Positions 7,017 through 17,820 of a stretch of 48,430 nt of DNA are shown here, piece by piece. Position 1 is the first letter of the stretch. Every line of letters starts with the position of its first letter. The notes under the pieces were generated by a model. It saw only the letters and a list, made by a program, of their open reading frames with translations. It ran no database searches and had not been told where the DNA came from. The translations under genes and the position numbers were made by a program. This stretch comes from Bacteroidales bacterium (GTDB taxonomy: Bacteria; Bacteroidota; Bacteroidia; Bacteroidales; VadinHA17): positions 1 through 48,430 of the forward strand of contig JANYJP010000125.1 of assembly GCA_025358455.1 (NCBI GenBank). Direction: 5' to 3'.

Positions 7017-8474
7017 ATGAAACCTGAAATACAAAGAATATCACAAATATCGCCTGACCAATCAGTTGTATGCATCATTGGAAATGACACAATTCCGGAA
7101 AGGCTGAATCTCGGCAAATCTGAAAAGGAATATGCTCAAAGGCAACTGAGAACCAGGGAAGAATATATTTTTATAAATTCTTATAAGAAATGCACCTACA
7201 TCATCAGGTTAAAAGATGGGCTCAGTCAACATAAGGTAAGAGAAGAGCTCCGGAAAAACTCCTATAATCTAAGAACGCTTATAAAAGGAAATAATCATTC
7301 TGAACTGGTTATTACCTCGGAGGGAGCTTACCAGGGTGCTGTTGAAGATTTTGCTGAAGGCTTACTTTTAAGTTTTTATTCATTTGATAAATACAAGACT
7401 AAAACAGGAGATGATGTAAAACAGCAATACCCTGGTAAACTTCTGCTTCATGGAAATATCGCTGATACTGATATCAGGTGGCTGGTTGAGCTTACTGACG
7501 CTGTGTATTTTACGCGCAATCTGATTAACGAACCGGTTAATCATCTTAATGCACCGGCTTTGGCACGTGAAATAAAGAGAATCGGTGACTCTGCGGGTTT
7601 CAGTGTTGAGGTGTTGACAAAAGGCAAAATCGAGGCTCTTAAGATGGGTGGACTTCTTGCTGTTAATAAAGGTAGTATCGATCCACCGGTATTTTGCATT
7701 CTGGAATGGCACCCTGCCGGATGTCTCAATAAGAATCCTATTGTACTGGTTGGAAAAGGAATCGTTTATGATACAGGAGGTCTGAATATAAAAACCGGAG
7801 ATTTTATGGCCGGTATGAATGGAGACATGGCCGGAGCTGCAACTGTTACCGGTGTATTGCATACTGTTGCCAGAACAGGCATTCCGCTTCATATTATCGG
7901 GTTGATTCCTTCAACAGATAACCGTCCCGGCGGAAATGCTTATACTCAGGGCGATATAATTACAATGCATAATAAGCTTACTGTAGAAATAGGGAACACC
8001 GATGCCGAAGGCAGACTTATTCTGGCCGATGCCATCAGCTATGCTTCTAAATATTCACCTGAACTCATAATAGATATTGCCACGCTCACAGGTTCTGCAG
8101 CAATGACCTTTGGTAACCAGGCAATTGCCGTTATGACCAATGCTGACAGGAAATATATTAAACTTCTGGAGGAATGTGGTAATGAAGTTTATGAAAGAAT
8201 CGCCGAGTTACCTTTCTGGGATGAGTACGGTGAGCTTTTAAAATCTGATATTGCAGATCTTAAAAATATCGGCGGACGTGAAGCAGGAGCTATTATTGCC
8301 GGAAAATTTCTTGAACGGTTTGCAGAATTCCCTCTGATACATTTGGATATTGCCGGCACTGAGATGCTGAAAAAGGACGATTATTACAGATTAAAAAACG
8401 GACCTGCTTCAGGATTGAGACTGCTGTCGACATTTTTAAGAAGAATTGCTGCTGAATATTCTGAAAAAAATTAA
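7017..8474 (+). CDS. Leucyl aminopeptidase family protein (M17)
   Basis: 485 residues, usual for M17. These cytosolic di-metal enzymes release N-terminal residues from peptides. The catalytic C-terminal domain starts near residue 170. Metal and catalytic residues are visible: K247 and D252 in VGKGIVYDTGG, the Asp in MNGDMAGAA, and D329 and E331 in NTDAEGRL, the family signature. The N-terminal third is divergent, as is normal. The start ATG at 7017 gives MKPEIQRIS. pdxA begins 6 bases after the stop. Substrate preference cannot be read from the sequence. Confidence 0.9.
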   Translation: MKPEIQRISQISPDQSVVCIIGNDTIPERLNLGKSEKEYAQRQLRTREEYIFINSYKKCTYIIRLKDGLSQHKVREELRKNSYNLRTLIKGNNHSELVITSEGAYQGAVEDFAEGLLLSFYSFDKYKTKTGDDVKQQYPGKLLLHGNIADTDIRWLVELTDAVYFTRNLINEPVNHLNAPALAREIKRIGDSAGFSVEVLTKGKIEALKMGGLLAVNKGSIDPPVFCILEWHPAGCLNKNPIVLVGKGIVYDTGGLNIKTGDFMAGMNGDMAGAATVTGVLHTVARTGIPLHIIGLIPSTDNRPGGNAYTQGDIITMHNKLTVEIGNTDAEGRLILADAISYASKYSPELIIDIATLTGSAAMTFGNQAIAVMTNADRKYIKLLEECGNEVYERIAELPFWDEYGELLKSDIADLKNIGGREAGAIIAGKFLERFAEFPLIHLDIAGTEMLKKDDYYRLKNGPASGLRLLSTFLRRIAAEYSEKN

Positions 8475-8480
8475 CTATTT

Positions 8481-9581
8481 ATGGAAAAGAAAACAATATT
8501 GGCTGGCATCTCACAGGGAGATATTAATGGTATAGGATATGAGGTAATTATAAAGGCTCTCTCTGACCCTTTGATAAATGATATTTGCACACCCATTGTA
8601 TATGGCTCTCCAAAAGTGGCGGCATACCACCGGAAAGCTTTGAATGTAAATAATTTTAGTTTTAACAATATCAGAACTCCGGATGAAGCCCATTCAAAAA
8701 AGGCAAATATGATAAATTGCCTCGATGATAATATCAGGGTAGAACTTGGTAAGTCCACCCCACAGGGAGGAGAAGCCGCTCTAATATCAATGGAAAAGGC
8801 AGTAGATGACCTTATTGCTGGTAAAATAGATGTTCTGATTACCGCACCAATTGATAAACATAATATTCAGTCTGAAACATTTCATTTTAACGGACACACT
8901 GATTATCTGAAGTCAAGAGCAGGGGTAGAAGAAGTATTGATGTTTATGATCGGGGAAAGCATGAAAATAGGAGTTGCTACTGACCATGTACCTCTTAGAA
9001 AAGTTCCGGAAATGATTACTATTGAAACTCTCCTGCGGAAACTAAGGTTAATGAACCAGTCTCTGAAACTCGATTTTGGTATCCGTAAACCTCGCATTGC
9101 GGTTCTCGGACTAAATCCACATGCCGGCGACAACTCATTGCTCGGAGCAGAAGAAGCAGAAATAATATTACCTGCCATTCAGCAGGTTCAAAAAGAGGGA
9201 ATTATGACCTTCGGGCCATTTCCGGCTGACGGATTTTTTGGCGCCGGATCATTCACGAAGTTCGATGGGATACTTGCAATGTATCACGATCAGGGTCTTA
9301 CTCCGTTTAAAGCATTATCTTTTGATACCGGTGTCAACTTTACTGCAGGATTACCTTTCATCAGAACATCCCCGGTTCATGGTACCGCCTTCGATATTGC
9401 AGGTAAAGGAGAAGCTTCTGAGAATTCATTCCGGCAGGCTATGTACCTTGCATGCGATATTTTCAGAAACAGGCAGATTTATGCAGAGATAACAAAAAAT
9501 CCTCTTAAACACCAGGATATTGAATCTCACAATGACCGAAATGATGAACTTCCTCCTGATATTTTTAGTGCAGAACAATAG
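8481..9581 (+). CDS. pdxA: 4-hydroxythreonine-4-phosphate dehydrogenase
   Basis: 366 residues. PdxA oxidises 4-phosphohydroxy-L-threonine with NAD in the DXP-dependent pyridoxal 5'-phosphate pathway. It starts with the typical GISQGDINGIGYEVI. Metal-binding His residues lie in HFNGHTDYLKS, in GLNPHAGDNSLLG and in AMYHDQGLTPFK. The C-terminal tail after about residue 340 is longer than in enterobacterial PdxA and highly charged. It sits between the aminopeptidase (6-base gap) and ruvA (2-base gap), so it is part of an operon. The PLP product is also the cofactor of SufS at the other end of the window, though no link is implied by position. Confidence 0.94.
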   Translation: MEKKTILAGISQGDINGIGYEVIIKALSDPLINDICTPIVYGSPKVAAYHRKALNVNNFSFNNIRTPDEAHSKKANMINCLDDNIRVELGKSTPQGGEAALISMEKAVDDLIAGKIDVLITAPIDKHNIQSETFHFNGHTDYLKSRAGVEEVLMFMIGESMKIGVATDHVPLRKVPEMITIETLLRKLRLMNQSLKLDFGIRKPRIAVLGLNPHAGDNSLLGAEEAEIILPAIQQVQKEGIMTFGPFPADGFFGAGSFTKFDGILAMYHDQGLTPFKALSFDTGVNFTAGLPFIRTSPVHGTAFDIAGKGEASENSFRQAMYLACDIFRNRQIYAEITKNPLKHQDIESHNDRNDELPPDIFSAEQ

Positions 9582-9583
9582 TT

Positions 9584-10165
9584 ATGATTGAATATATAAA
9601 AGGACCCATAATCCAGATCACTCCTACATTCCTTACCATTGAAACCGGGGGAATCGGTTATCTGATTAATATTTCAATAACCACGTTTTCGAAACTAGAA
9701 GGCAAAAGTGAATATAAGTTACTGATTCATGAAGTCATCCGCGAAGATGCTCACCTGCTTTTTGGTTTTGCCGATTCAGGGGAGCGTGATATTTTCAGGT
9801 TACTTATTTCAGTATCAGGAGTGGGGGCAAATACAGCCAGAATGATGCTTTCTTCTCTTAGTCCCGGGGAAATTGAGAAAGCCATTTCCGGTTCAGATGT
9901 AAATGTTTTAAAAGGCGTTAAAGGTATAGGATTAAAAACTGCGCAGAGGATTATTGTTGACCTGAAAGATAAACTCGGGAAACAGGCAGGAAGTGGTGAA
10001 ATATTTAGCTTCGCAGACAATACAAACCGGGAAGAAGCGTTATCAGCATTAGTAATGCTTGGATTTGCCAAAAGTGCTGTCTCAAAGGTTCTTGATAAAA
10101 TTGTACGGGAGGAAAAAAACCTGACTGTCGAGGACATGATAAAGAGAGCGCTTAAAAACTTGTAA
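9584..10165 (+). CDS. ruvA: Holliday junction DNA helicase subunit RuvA
   Basis: 193 residues, close to the usual 200. RuvA binds four-way DNA junctions as a tetramer and loads the RuvB motor. Domain order is intact: OB-fold (about 1-62), tandem helix-hairpin-helix region (about 70-130, with SVSGVGANTARMML and LKGVKGIGLKTAQRI), then a flexible linker and the small domain III that contacts RuvB (about 148-193). The start ATG follows the pdxA stop by 2 bases. ruvB and ruvC are not in the window. sprA starts 18 bases downstream, a linkage seen in many Bacteroidota. Confidence 0.95.
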   Translation: MIEYIKGPIIQITPTFLTIETGGIGYLINISITTFSKLEGKSEYKLLIHEVIREDAHLLFGFADSGERDIFRLLISVSGVGANTARMMLSSLSPGEIEKAISGSDVNVLKGVKGIGLKTAQRIIVDLKDKLGKQAGSGEIFSFADNTNREEALSALVMLGFAKSAVSKVLDKIVREEKNLTVEDMIKRALKNL

Positions 10166-10183
10166 TTCTGAATAAAAGCCGGA

Positions 10184-13100
10184 TTGGGATCAGAGATATC
10201 ATATAAAAATCTTCTGGTATTTTCGCATCTTGTACTGTTCGCTTCTTTTCTGTTAAATTCCACAGAAGCAAATTGTCAGACTGCGTTACAAAATACCGGG
10301 GCAGCGGATACTACCCGCCGGTCGGTATTGAAATTAAAAGACGATTCCGGAATACCCTGGGAACCAAAACAAAAAGCTCCTCTTTTTCTTAACAGGCCAT
10401 CAAACCTGAAATCTTCAGTTCTCTACGATCCCAAAAAAAATGAATACATTATTTATGAGAAAATAGGAGCTTTAGATTATCGTCCGCCTGTGCACATGAA
10501 TCCTGAAGAATACCGGAAATATGAGTATACCAGGGCGATGCGCGACTATTGGCAATCAAGGATTGCCGGAAATGAAACAGGTTTCAGATCCAATCTTATT
10601 CCCCAGATAGAAGTCGGAGGTGCTGCATTCGATAAAATATTCGGTAGCAATACAATTAATATCATACCCCAGGGCTCAGCAGAGTTGATCTTCGGAATAA
10701 ACATTTCCCGTACCGATAATCCTACCCTCTCTGAGAAACTCAGAACTATTCCCACATTCGATTTTAAAGAAAAAATTCAAATGAATGTCACCGGAACTAT
10801 CGGTGATAAAATGCAGCTTGGTGTAAATTATAACACAGATGCCATGTTTGAATTTGAAAACAGAACAAAACTGCAGTACTCCGGGAAAGAAGATGAGATT
10901 CTGAAAAAAGTGGAGGCCGGTGATGTTACTCTGCCTCTCACCGGCACTCTTATAACGGGAAGTTACAGCCTGTTCGGTCTTAAAACTGAGATGCAGTTCG
11001 GCAAACTCACTGTAACCAGTGTGCTTTCGCAACAGAAAGGACAATCCTCTGTTGTGGATGTCAAGGGGGGAGCTCAGTTAACCAATTATGAGATTTATGC
11101 AGATGAATATGAAGCAAACAGGCATTTCTTTCTTTCCCAATACTTCAGAGATATTTATGACAATGCATTGAAAAACCTGCCTATTGTCAGTTCAGGAATT
11201 AATATAGAAAGAATTGAGGTATGGGTCACGAACAAGACAAACCGGTTTGAGGAGGCCAGCAACAGGAATATCATTGCTTTTATGGACCTTGCTGAAAACG
11301 GAAACCATATTTTCAATAAAGTCCCGGCTTTTCAGAAAACTCCGGGTGCACTTATTTATCCTGATAATAGAGCGAATAATTTATATGAGCAGCTTACAAC
11401 AGTTTATGGAGCTATCAGGAATGTAGATCAGGTAACTAATGCTTTTGGTCCGTTATACCCGGGATTTCAGATCGGACGTGATTATGAAAAGATAGAGAAT
11501 GCCAGAAAACTTGACGCGAGAGAATATGATTTCAACAGACAGCTGGGATATATCTCGCTAAATACAGCTCTTAATACAGATGAGGTGCTGGCTGTTGCTT
11601 ATGAATATACGCTTGGAGGTCAGTTGTTTAAAGTAGGTGAGTTCTCAACTGATGGGATAAGTGCTCCACAGGGACTGATACTTAAGCTTCTGAAAGGTAC
11701 CACATTAAGTCCCAAATTGCCTACCTGGAAACTGATGATGAAAAACATATATTCACTGGGATCAGGTAAGCTCGACAGTAAAGACTTTGTTATGAATATT
11801 CTTTACCAGGATGACAAGACTGGTAATTCAATCAACTATCTTCCAGAAGGGAACCTTGCCAACCAGATATTATTACAAGTGATGGGTTTAGACAATCTTA
11901 ATTCACAACTTGACAGGCAATCTGATGGTTTTTTTGATTTCATTGAGAATATAACTGTTATATCAGACAGGGGTAAAATAGTATTCCCTGTAATTGAACC
12001 ATTCGGGAGCCACCTGAAAAGTAAAATTATCGATCCCGCGTTGGTGAGCAAATTTGTTTTTCAGGAACTTTATGATTCTACTCAGACTGTTGCCAGGCAA
12101 ATGGCAGAAAAGAACAAATTTAAACTTTCAGGACAATATTCTTCTCAGGGAGGTTCCGAGATAAGGCTTAATGCAACTAATATCCCACAGGGAGGGGTTA
12201 AGGTTACAGCCGGTGGCGTACCTTTAGTTGAGAATACTGATTATACTGTGGATTATAATATGGGTACTGTAAGGATCATTAACAGCGCTCTTATTCAATC
12301 ACAAACTCCAATACAGGTTTCTCTGGAGAGTAACCAGTTTTTTGGTTTTCAGACAAAAACACTTGTTGGAACACACCTCGATTATAGAGCGTCAAATAAC
12401 TTTAATATAGGGGCAACTGTTCTTCATCTTACAGAAAGGCCTTATACCCAGAAAGTTAATTATGGCGAGGAACCAATATCAAATACGATATGGGGATTAA
12501 ATACTTCTTATAAATCAGAATCACAATTACTCACTAAAATCATCGACAAAATTCCTTTTCTGAATACGAAAACACCTTCCTCATTCTCATTCTTTGGTGA
12601 ATTCGCTGACCTTATTCCCGGACATTCAAAGGCAATATCCAATTTAGGTAATTCATACATTGATGATTTCGAAGCCAGTGAAATACCTTTGGATCTTAAA
12701 TCATTTAATGCCTGGTCTATCGCCAGTATACCACAGGGTCAGGATTTGTTGTTCCCTGAGGCAAAACTTAATAATAACCTGACCAGCGGATTTAACAGGG
12801 CTAAGCTGGCATGGTATGTAATTGACCCGCTTTTTTTACGTAACGGGTCATCAACTCCGGAATATATCAAACAGCACGCCGAGGAGCAGTCAAGTCATTT
12901 TGTAAGGGAGATATATGAAAATGAAATTTTTCCCTACACGGAAAGTCCCAGCGGAATTCCTACCAATATTACTGTATTAAACCTGGCATATTATCCCGGT
13001 GAAAAAGGACAGTATAATTATGACACTGATCCTGGAGTTTATTCGAAAGGGATGAGTCAGGATGGGAAACTGAATGATCCTAAATCGCGCTGGGGTGGTA

Positions 13101-16100
13101 TAATGAGAGAGGTGCTGACAAGTGATTTTGAAACCGCTAATATTCAATATATCAAGTTCTGGGTTATGGATCCTTTTGTTGATAATCCCAATCAGGAAGG
13201 CGGGGATCTTTATATAAACCTTGGTAATATTTCTGAAGACATACTGCGGGATTCGAGGAAAAGTTTCGAAAATGGACTTCCCGGAAGCCCGGATGTAAAA
13301 AATGTTGATACAACAGCATGGGGTAGGGTGCCAACAATTCAGTCAGTAGTAAATGCATTCGATAATTCTCTGGAATCACGACGTTATCAGGATGTCGGTC
13401 TGGATGGATTGAGCGACACAGATGAAGCTTCCTTTTTCAATAATTATCTTCAGAAATCACTTCTGATAACCACACCCGAAGCATACCAGTCTATATTGAA
13501 TGATCCTTCCGGAGATGATTTTCATTATTACAGGGGATCAGATTATGATGCTCAGCAATTGGGAATTCTTGCCCGGTATAAAAAATATAATGGTGAGGAA
13601 GGTAACTCTCCCACATCCGAGATGTCGAAAGAGTCCTATCCGACTTCCGGCTCAACATTGCCTGATATGGAAGATATCAACCGCGATAATACTTTAAGTG
13701 AAACAGAAAGTTACTATCAGTACAAAATAAGTATGCGGCCTGGTGATATTAAAGTTGGAAAAAACTATGTAGTTGATGAGATTGAGTACGAAGCTACATT
13801 TGCAAATGGTATCAAATCGAAGGTAAAGTGGTATCAGTTTAAGATCCCTATCACGGAGTATGAAAAAATAATTGGCCCTATCAGAGATTTTAAATCTATA
13901 AGGTTCATGAGGATGTTCCTCAGAAATTTCAACGAACCTGTTGTTATGCGATTTGCAAAACTCGACCTGGTACGGGCCGAATGGAGAAAATATAATATTT
14001 CATTTATGGAAGGTGCCGAAAGGGTAACGATACCCGAAGCCACCGATGGTACTTTTGAAATAAGCTCGGTAAGTATCGAAGAGAATCCCGGAAAAATACC
14101 TGTAAACTATGTGCTCCCTCCGGGATTCGACAGGATAACTGATCCGCAAAACCCGCAGCTGAGGCAGCTCAATGAACAGGCAATGGTGTTAAAGGTTGAG
14201 AATCTGGAAGATGGAGATGCCCGTGCTGCTTTCCGAAATGTGAACCTTGACATAAGACAATACCGGCGACTCAGGATGGAAGTACATGCCGAGGCTATTA
14301 TAGGCCAGCCTTTGCAGAATGATGACCTTACAGCATTTATCAGAATTGGATCGGATTATAAGGGAAATTTTTACGAATACGAAATCCCGCTAAAACTTAC
14401 TCCGCCGGGGAAGTACAGCAATACATCAGATAAGGAGAGAGAAATAGTCTGGCCCGTTGATAATAAGTTTGACATAGATCTTTCTGTTTTTCAGGATGCC
14501 AAGCTGGCACGTAATAGTAAGATTCAGGAACCAGGTTCTTCGCTGAGTGTTTCTGACGTATTTGTATATCCGAGTGGCAATGCCAGGATTTCTGTCTCGG
14601 GTAACCCAAACCTGAGTAATGTCAGGGTTATTATGATAGGTGTAAGAAACCCGATTAAATCAAGAAACCTGGCCCGGGATGATGGCAACCCTAAATATGC
14701 CGAAGTGTGGGTAAATGAATTACGTCTCAGTGACTTTATTGAAAACGGAGGATGGGCAGCCAATGCACATATGCAGGCACGTCTTGCTGACCTTGGAACT
14801 GTTGATCTGGTCGGACAAACCAGTACCCCCGGATGGGGAAGTATCGATAAAAAGGTGAATGAGCGAAGCAAAGAATCGATAATGAAGTACGATGTTTCAT
14901 CGAACGTGGAACTTGGAAAATTTTTCCCTGAAAAAATCGGTGTAAGGCTTCCTGTTTATGTTGGATATTCAGAAACCAGAATCAGACCTCAATACAATCC
15001 CCTTGACCCCGATGTTCCATTGAAGGATGCACTTAGCGCTGCAAAAAATAAGACGGTAAAAGATTCAATATTAGCTATATCGGAGGATTTCGCGCGAAGG
15101 AAAACAATTACGGTAAGCAATGCCGGAATTACTAAAAGAGGAGCCAGGCCTCATGTATGGGATCTCGCTAATCTTAGCCTGAACTATACCTATAACGAAA
15201 TATATACAAGCAATACTAAAACAGCGATTAATCTTGAAAAGAATTACAGGGGAGGTATTAATTATGACTACCAGGCACAGCCAGCCAATGTTATGCCTTT
15301 TAAGAATATTAACTTTTTGAATTCCCCTGCATTGAAAATTATTAAGGATTTTAATTTCTACCCTTTTCCCAAAAGCTTATCATTCCGGACTGATCTAAGC
15401 AGATATTATAATGAAATTAAAACAAGGAATATTAATAACCCTTTTCTTCTAGTGACCCCATCTTTCAAAAAAGACTTTGAGTGGAGCCGGATTTACGATT
15501 TCAAATATGATATTACGCGTCAGCTTAAATTCGATTTTACTGCCACAGATATTGCACGCATCGATGAACCGTCAGGTGGAGTTGACAGAAAAAGATACGC
15601 AGGTAATTATGATTTCTGGCGCGATTCGGTTATGACAAACCTGCGGCATTTTGGCAGAACTACTACGTATAACCATTTTGTTAATATCACATATACAATA
15701 CCAGTAAACAAACTTCCTCTGCTATCGTGGGTTAATGCAAATGCCCGGTACGGGGCCGATTATACATGGCTTGCCGGACCTCTTTTCCCTGACAGCCTCA
15801 AAATAAATGTCGGGAATTCAATTAAAAATCATAGTGAGTTGACATTGACAACAATGGCCAATCTGTCAACGCTTTATACCAAATCTAAATTTCTTAAAAA
15901 CATTGAAAATAATACCCGGCCTGATGCAGCCCAGAGATTAAAATCTGAAATGAAGACAGTCGCCTACACAAAGGATAATGTAAATTTCAAACCAAAAGTT
16001 TCGAAAGCTATCTATCATAATTTGAAAACTAAAGATGTAAAAGTCAGGATTTTCGATAAAAATGGGGTAGAGGTAAAAGGCAAAATGGAAATAATCAGTG

Positions 16101-17626
16101 AGAACAGGGTTAATTTTACTGCCGATGAACAGGTAGATGGAGCCAGGGTGGCTGTTGAAGGTAAGATTAAAAAATCCCGTAATCCTTTTATTGTTACAGG
16201 GGAATACCTGGTAAGAGCTGTTATGGGAGTAAGATCGCTAAGCCTGACCTATACCTCAGCTCAGGGTCAATTTCTACCTGGCTATTTGCCTGAGACCAGG
16301 TTTCTCGGGATGTCAGATTATAATAATGCTCTGGCTCCGGGTTGGCCATTTATAATGGGATACAGCGATAGGAACTTCTTTGATAAAGCAGTAACAAAAG
16401 GATGGCTTTCAAAGGATACTTTACTAAATACTCCTGCATCATACAACAATAAAGTTGATATTTCAGCACGTAGTCTTATTGAACCATTCCCTGGTTTAAG
16501 GATTGACGTAAATGCTGAAAGAAGGTTTTTAGAGAATGTAAGTTCCTATTATATTGCTGATTATAACGGAAACTTCCCCGATAGCACACGTAATAGCGTT
16601 ATATCCGGTAATTTTTCAATTTCTGTTATTTCCTGGGGCACGGCATTTGAAAAGATATCCGGAAAAAACGATTATGTGTCCCCCACATTTGAAGCTTTTA
16701 AAAATAATACAATCATAATCTCAGAAAGGAGAGCTACAGAGCGACTGAAGATTGATCCCCGATATAACCCTGACATTGATCCATTAACGGGTAATCAAAT
16801 TGAGGGATTATATAAAAGCGGATATGGGCAGACCTCGAGTGAGGTGTTAATACCCGCATTCCTTGCAGCTTATACCAGGACAAATCCAAAGAATGTTGGT
16901 CTTGCTCCTTTTCCTTCAGCTTTGAAAATGATGCCAAACTGGAGAATTACTTTTGACGGACTGTCGAAGTTTGCTTTTATTCAGCGGATATTCCGATCTG
17001 TAAACTTAACCCATCAGTATAGAAGTACTTATCAGGTAGGTTCCTATATAACAAACCTGAATTATGTTCCGGGGACCAGTGGAATAAATAGTATAAGGGA
17101 CCTCCATGATAATTATATACAACAGTATGAAATTAATGTTGTTACCATTAGTGAACAGTTCAGTCCACTTATAAATATTGACATGAACTGGAAGAACAGC
17201 CTTACTACCAGGTTTGAATGGAGAAAATCACGTACCGTTTCCCTTAATCTGACAAGTAACCAGATTGCTGATGCAAGAATTAATGAGCTTATTTTCGGAG
17301 CGGGTTACAGATTTGATAACGTGCAGATTATTCTGAAAACAAATGGGGGAGGTCAGAGAGCTCTGAAAAGTGATCTGAATCTGCGACTTGACTTTTCAAT
17401 TCGTGATAATAAAACCCTTGCACGAAAACTTGTTGAAGATGTTAACCAGCCCGTCGTTGGACAGAAAGTCTTTACAATAGGTACAACTGCCGATTATGTT
17501 CTGAGCGACAGGTTTAATCTTCAGATCTTTGCCGACCGTACAGTAAATAATCCGTTTGTTGCCAATACTTTTCCGACTTCTAACACCAATTTCGGATTCA
17601 GCCTCAAATTTACTTTGGTACAATAG
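10184..17626 (+). CDS. sprA: Type IX secretion outer-membrane translocon protein SprA/Sov
   Basis: About 2480 residues, the size of SprA/Sov. SprA forms the very large outer-membrane beta-barrel through which type IX secretion cargo passes; gliding and surface adhesins of the phylum depend on it. The N-terminus has a signal peptide (hydrophobic run LLVFSHLVLFASFLL, cleavage probably near ANCQ). The rest is beta-strand rich with aromatic and Asn/Asp-rich turns, as expected of a barrel, and ends with FGFSLKFTLVQ. The frame is closed by a stop at 10169 and has no ATG or GTG before the signal peptide, so the start must be the TTG at 10184. It lies 18 bases after ruvA. Other gld/por genes are not in the window. 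Confidence 0.93.
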   Translation: MGSEISYKNLLVFSHLVLFASFLLNSTEANCQTALQNTGAADTTRRSVLKLKDDSGIPWEPKQKAPLFLNRPSNLKSSVLYDPKKNEYIIYEKIGALDYRPPVHMNPEEYRKYEYTRAMRDYWQSRIAGNETGFRSNLIPQIEVGGAAFDKIFGSNTINIIPQGSAELIFGINISRTDNPTLSEKLRTIPTFDFKEKIQMNVTGTIGDKMQLGVNYNTDAMFEFENRTKLQYSGKEDEILKKVEAGDVTLPLTGTLITGSYSLFGLKTEMQFGKLTVTSVLSQQKGQSSVVDVKGGAQLTNYEIYADEYEANRHFFLSQYFRDIYDNALKNLPIVSSGINIERIEVWVTNKTNRFEEASNRNIIAFMDLAENGNHIFNKVPAFQKTPGALIYPDNRANNLYEQLTTVYGAIRNVDQVTNAFGPLYPGFQIGRDYEKIENARKLDAREYDFNRQLGYISLNTALNTDEVLAVAYEYTLGGQLFKVGEFSTDGISAPQGLILKLLKGTTLSPKLPTWKLMMKNIYSLGSGKLDSKDFVMNILYQDDKTGNSINYLPEGNLANQILLQVMGLDNLNSQLDRQSDGFFDFIENITVISDRGKIVFPVIEPFGSHLKSKIIDPALVSKFVFQELYDSTQTVARQMAEKNKFKLSGQYSSQGGSEIRLNATNIPQGGVKVTAGGVPLVENTDYTVDYNMGTVRIINSALIQSQTPIQVSLESNQFFGFQTKTLVGTHLDYRASNNFNIGATVLHLTERPYTQKVNYGEEPISNTIWGLNTSYKSESQLLTKIIDKIPFLNTKTPSSFSFFGEFADLIPGHSKAISNLGNSYIDDFEASEIPLDLKSFNAWSIASIPQGQDLLFPEAKLNNNLTSGFNRAKLAWYVIDPLFLRNGSSTPEYIKQHAEEQSSHFVREIYENEIFPYTESPSGIPTNITVLNLAYYPGEKGQYNYDTDPGVYSKGMSQDGKLNDPKSRWGGIMREVLTSDFETANIQYIKFWVMDPFVDNPNQEGGDLYINLGNISEDILRDSRKSFENGLPGSPDVKNVDTTAWGRVPTIQSVVNAFDNSLESRRYQDVGLDGLSDTDEASFFNNYLQKSLLITTPEAYQSILNDPSGDDFHYYRGSDYDAQQLGILARYKKYNGEEGNSPTSEMSKESYPTSGSTLPDMEDINRDNTLSETESYYQYKISMRPGDIKVGKNYVVDEIEYEATFANGIKSKVKWYQFKIPITEYEKIIGPIRDFKSIRFMRMFLRNFNEPVVMRFAKLDLVRAEWRKYNISFMEGAERVTIPEATDGTFEISSVSIEENPGKIPVNYVLPPGFDRITDPQNPQLRQLNEQAMVLKVENLEDGDARAAFRNVNLDIRQYRRLRMEVHAEAIIGQPLQNDDLTAFIRIGSDYKGNFYEYEIPLKLTPPGKYSNTSDKEREIVWPVDNKFDIDLSVFQDAKLARNSKIQEPGSSLSVSDVFVYPSGNARISVSGNPNLSNVRVIMIGVRNPIKSRNLARDDGNPKYAEVWVNELRLSDFIENGGWAANAHMQARLADLGTVDLVGQTSTPGWGSIDKKVNERSKESIMKYDVSSNVELGKFFPEKIGVRLPVYVGYSETRIRPQYNPLDPDVPLKDALSAAKNKTVKDSILAISEDFARRKTITVSNAGITKRGARPHVWDLANLSLNYTYNEIYTSNTKTAINLEKNYRGGINYDYQAQPANVMPFKNINFLNSPALKIIKDFNFYPFPKSLSFRTDLSRYYNEIKTRNINNPFLLVTPSFKKDFEWSRIYDFKYDITRQLKFDFTATDIARIDEPSGGVDRKRYAGNYDFWRDSVMTNLRHFGRTTTYNHFVNITYTIPVNKLPLLSWVNANARYGADYTWLAGPLFPDSLKINVGNSIKNHSELTLTTMANLSTLYTKSKFLKNIENNTRPDAAQRLKSEMKTVAYTKDNVNFKPKVSKAIYHNLKTKDVKVRIFDKNGVEVKGKMEIISENRVNFTADEQVDGARVAVEGKIKKSRNPFIVTGEYLVRAVMGVRSLSLTYTSAQGQFLPGYLPETRFLGMSDYNNALAPGWPFIMGYSDRNFFDKAVTKGWLSKDTLLNTPASYNNKVDISARSLIEPFPGLRIDVNAERRFLENVSSYYIADYNGNFPDSTRNSVISGNFSISVISWGTAFEKISGKNDYVSPTFEAFKNNTIIISERRATERLKIDPRYNPDIDPLTGNQIEGLYKSGYGQTSSEVLIPAFLAAYTRTNPKNVGLAPFPSALKMMPNWRITFDGLSKFAFIQRIFRSVNLTHQYRSTYQVGSYITNLNYVPGTSGINSIRDLHDNYIQQYEINVVTISEQFSPLINIDMNWKNSLTTRFEWRKSRTVSLNLTSNQIADARINELIFGAGYRFDNVQIILKTNGGGQRALKSDLNLRLDFSIRDNKTLARKLVEDVNQPVVGQKVFTIGTTADYVLSDRFNLQIFADRTVNNPFVANTFPTSNTNFGFSLKFTLVQ

Positions 17627-17765
17627 TATATCCTGCCTGATTATTTATTTTTATCTTTTCCAGAAAACGATTGAAACATAGACAGTACACTCTTTCTGTC
17701 TGAAAATCAGCAAATATGCATTAAAATATTTCACATATGAACTGCATTTATTGAACCATTTTCTC

Positions 17766-17773
17766 TATTTTTG
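17766..17773 (+). promoter_or_regulatory. Possible -7 promoter element of the maltodextrin cluster
   Basis: TATTTTTG matches TAnnTTTG, 47 bases before the start of the transporter gene and after a 140-base gap from sprA. The -33 region is poor. It is the best candidate for transcription of the five-gene cluster. Confidence 0.4.
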
Positions 17774-17820
17774 AATAGAAACCTGAGGAATTTTAAGTTC
17801 AATACTAATATCAACCGTAA

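Noticed and set aside
7380-7892. Long reading frame opposite the leucyl aminopeptidase
   Set aside because: It lies fully inside a well-recognised gene and shows no family signal.
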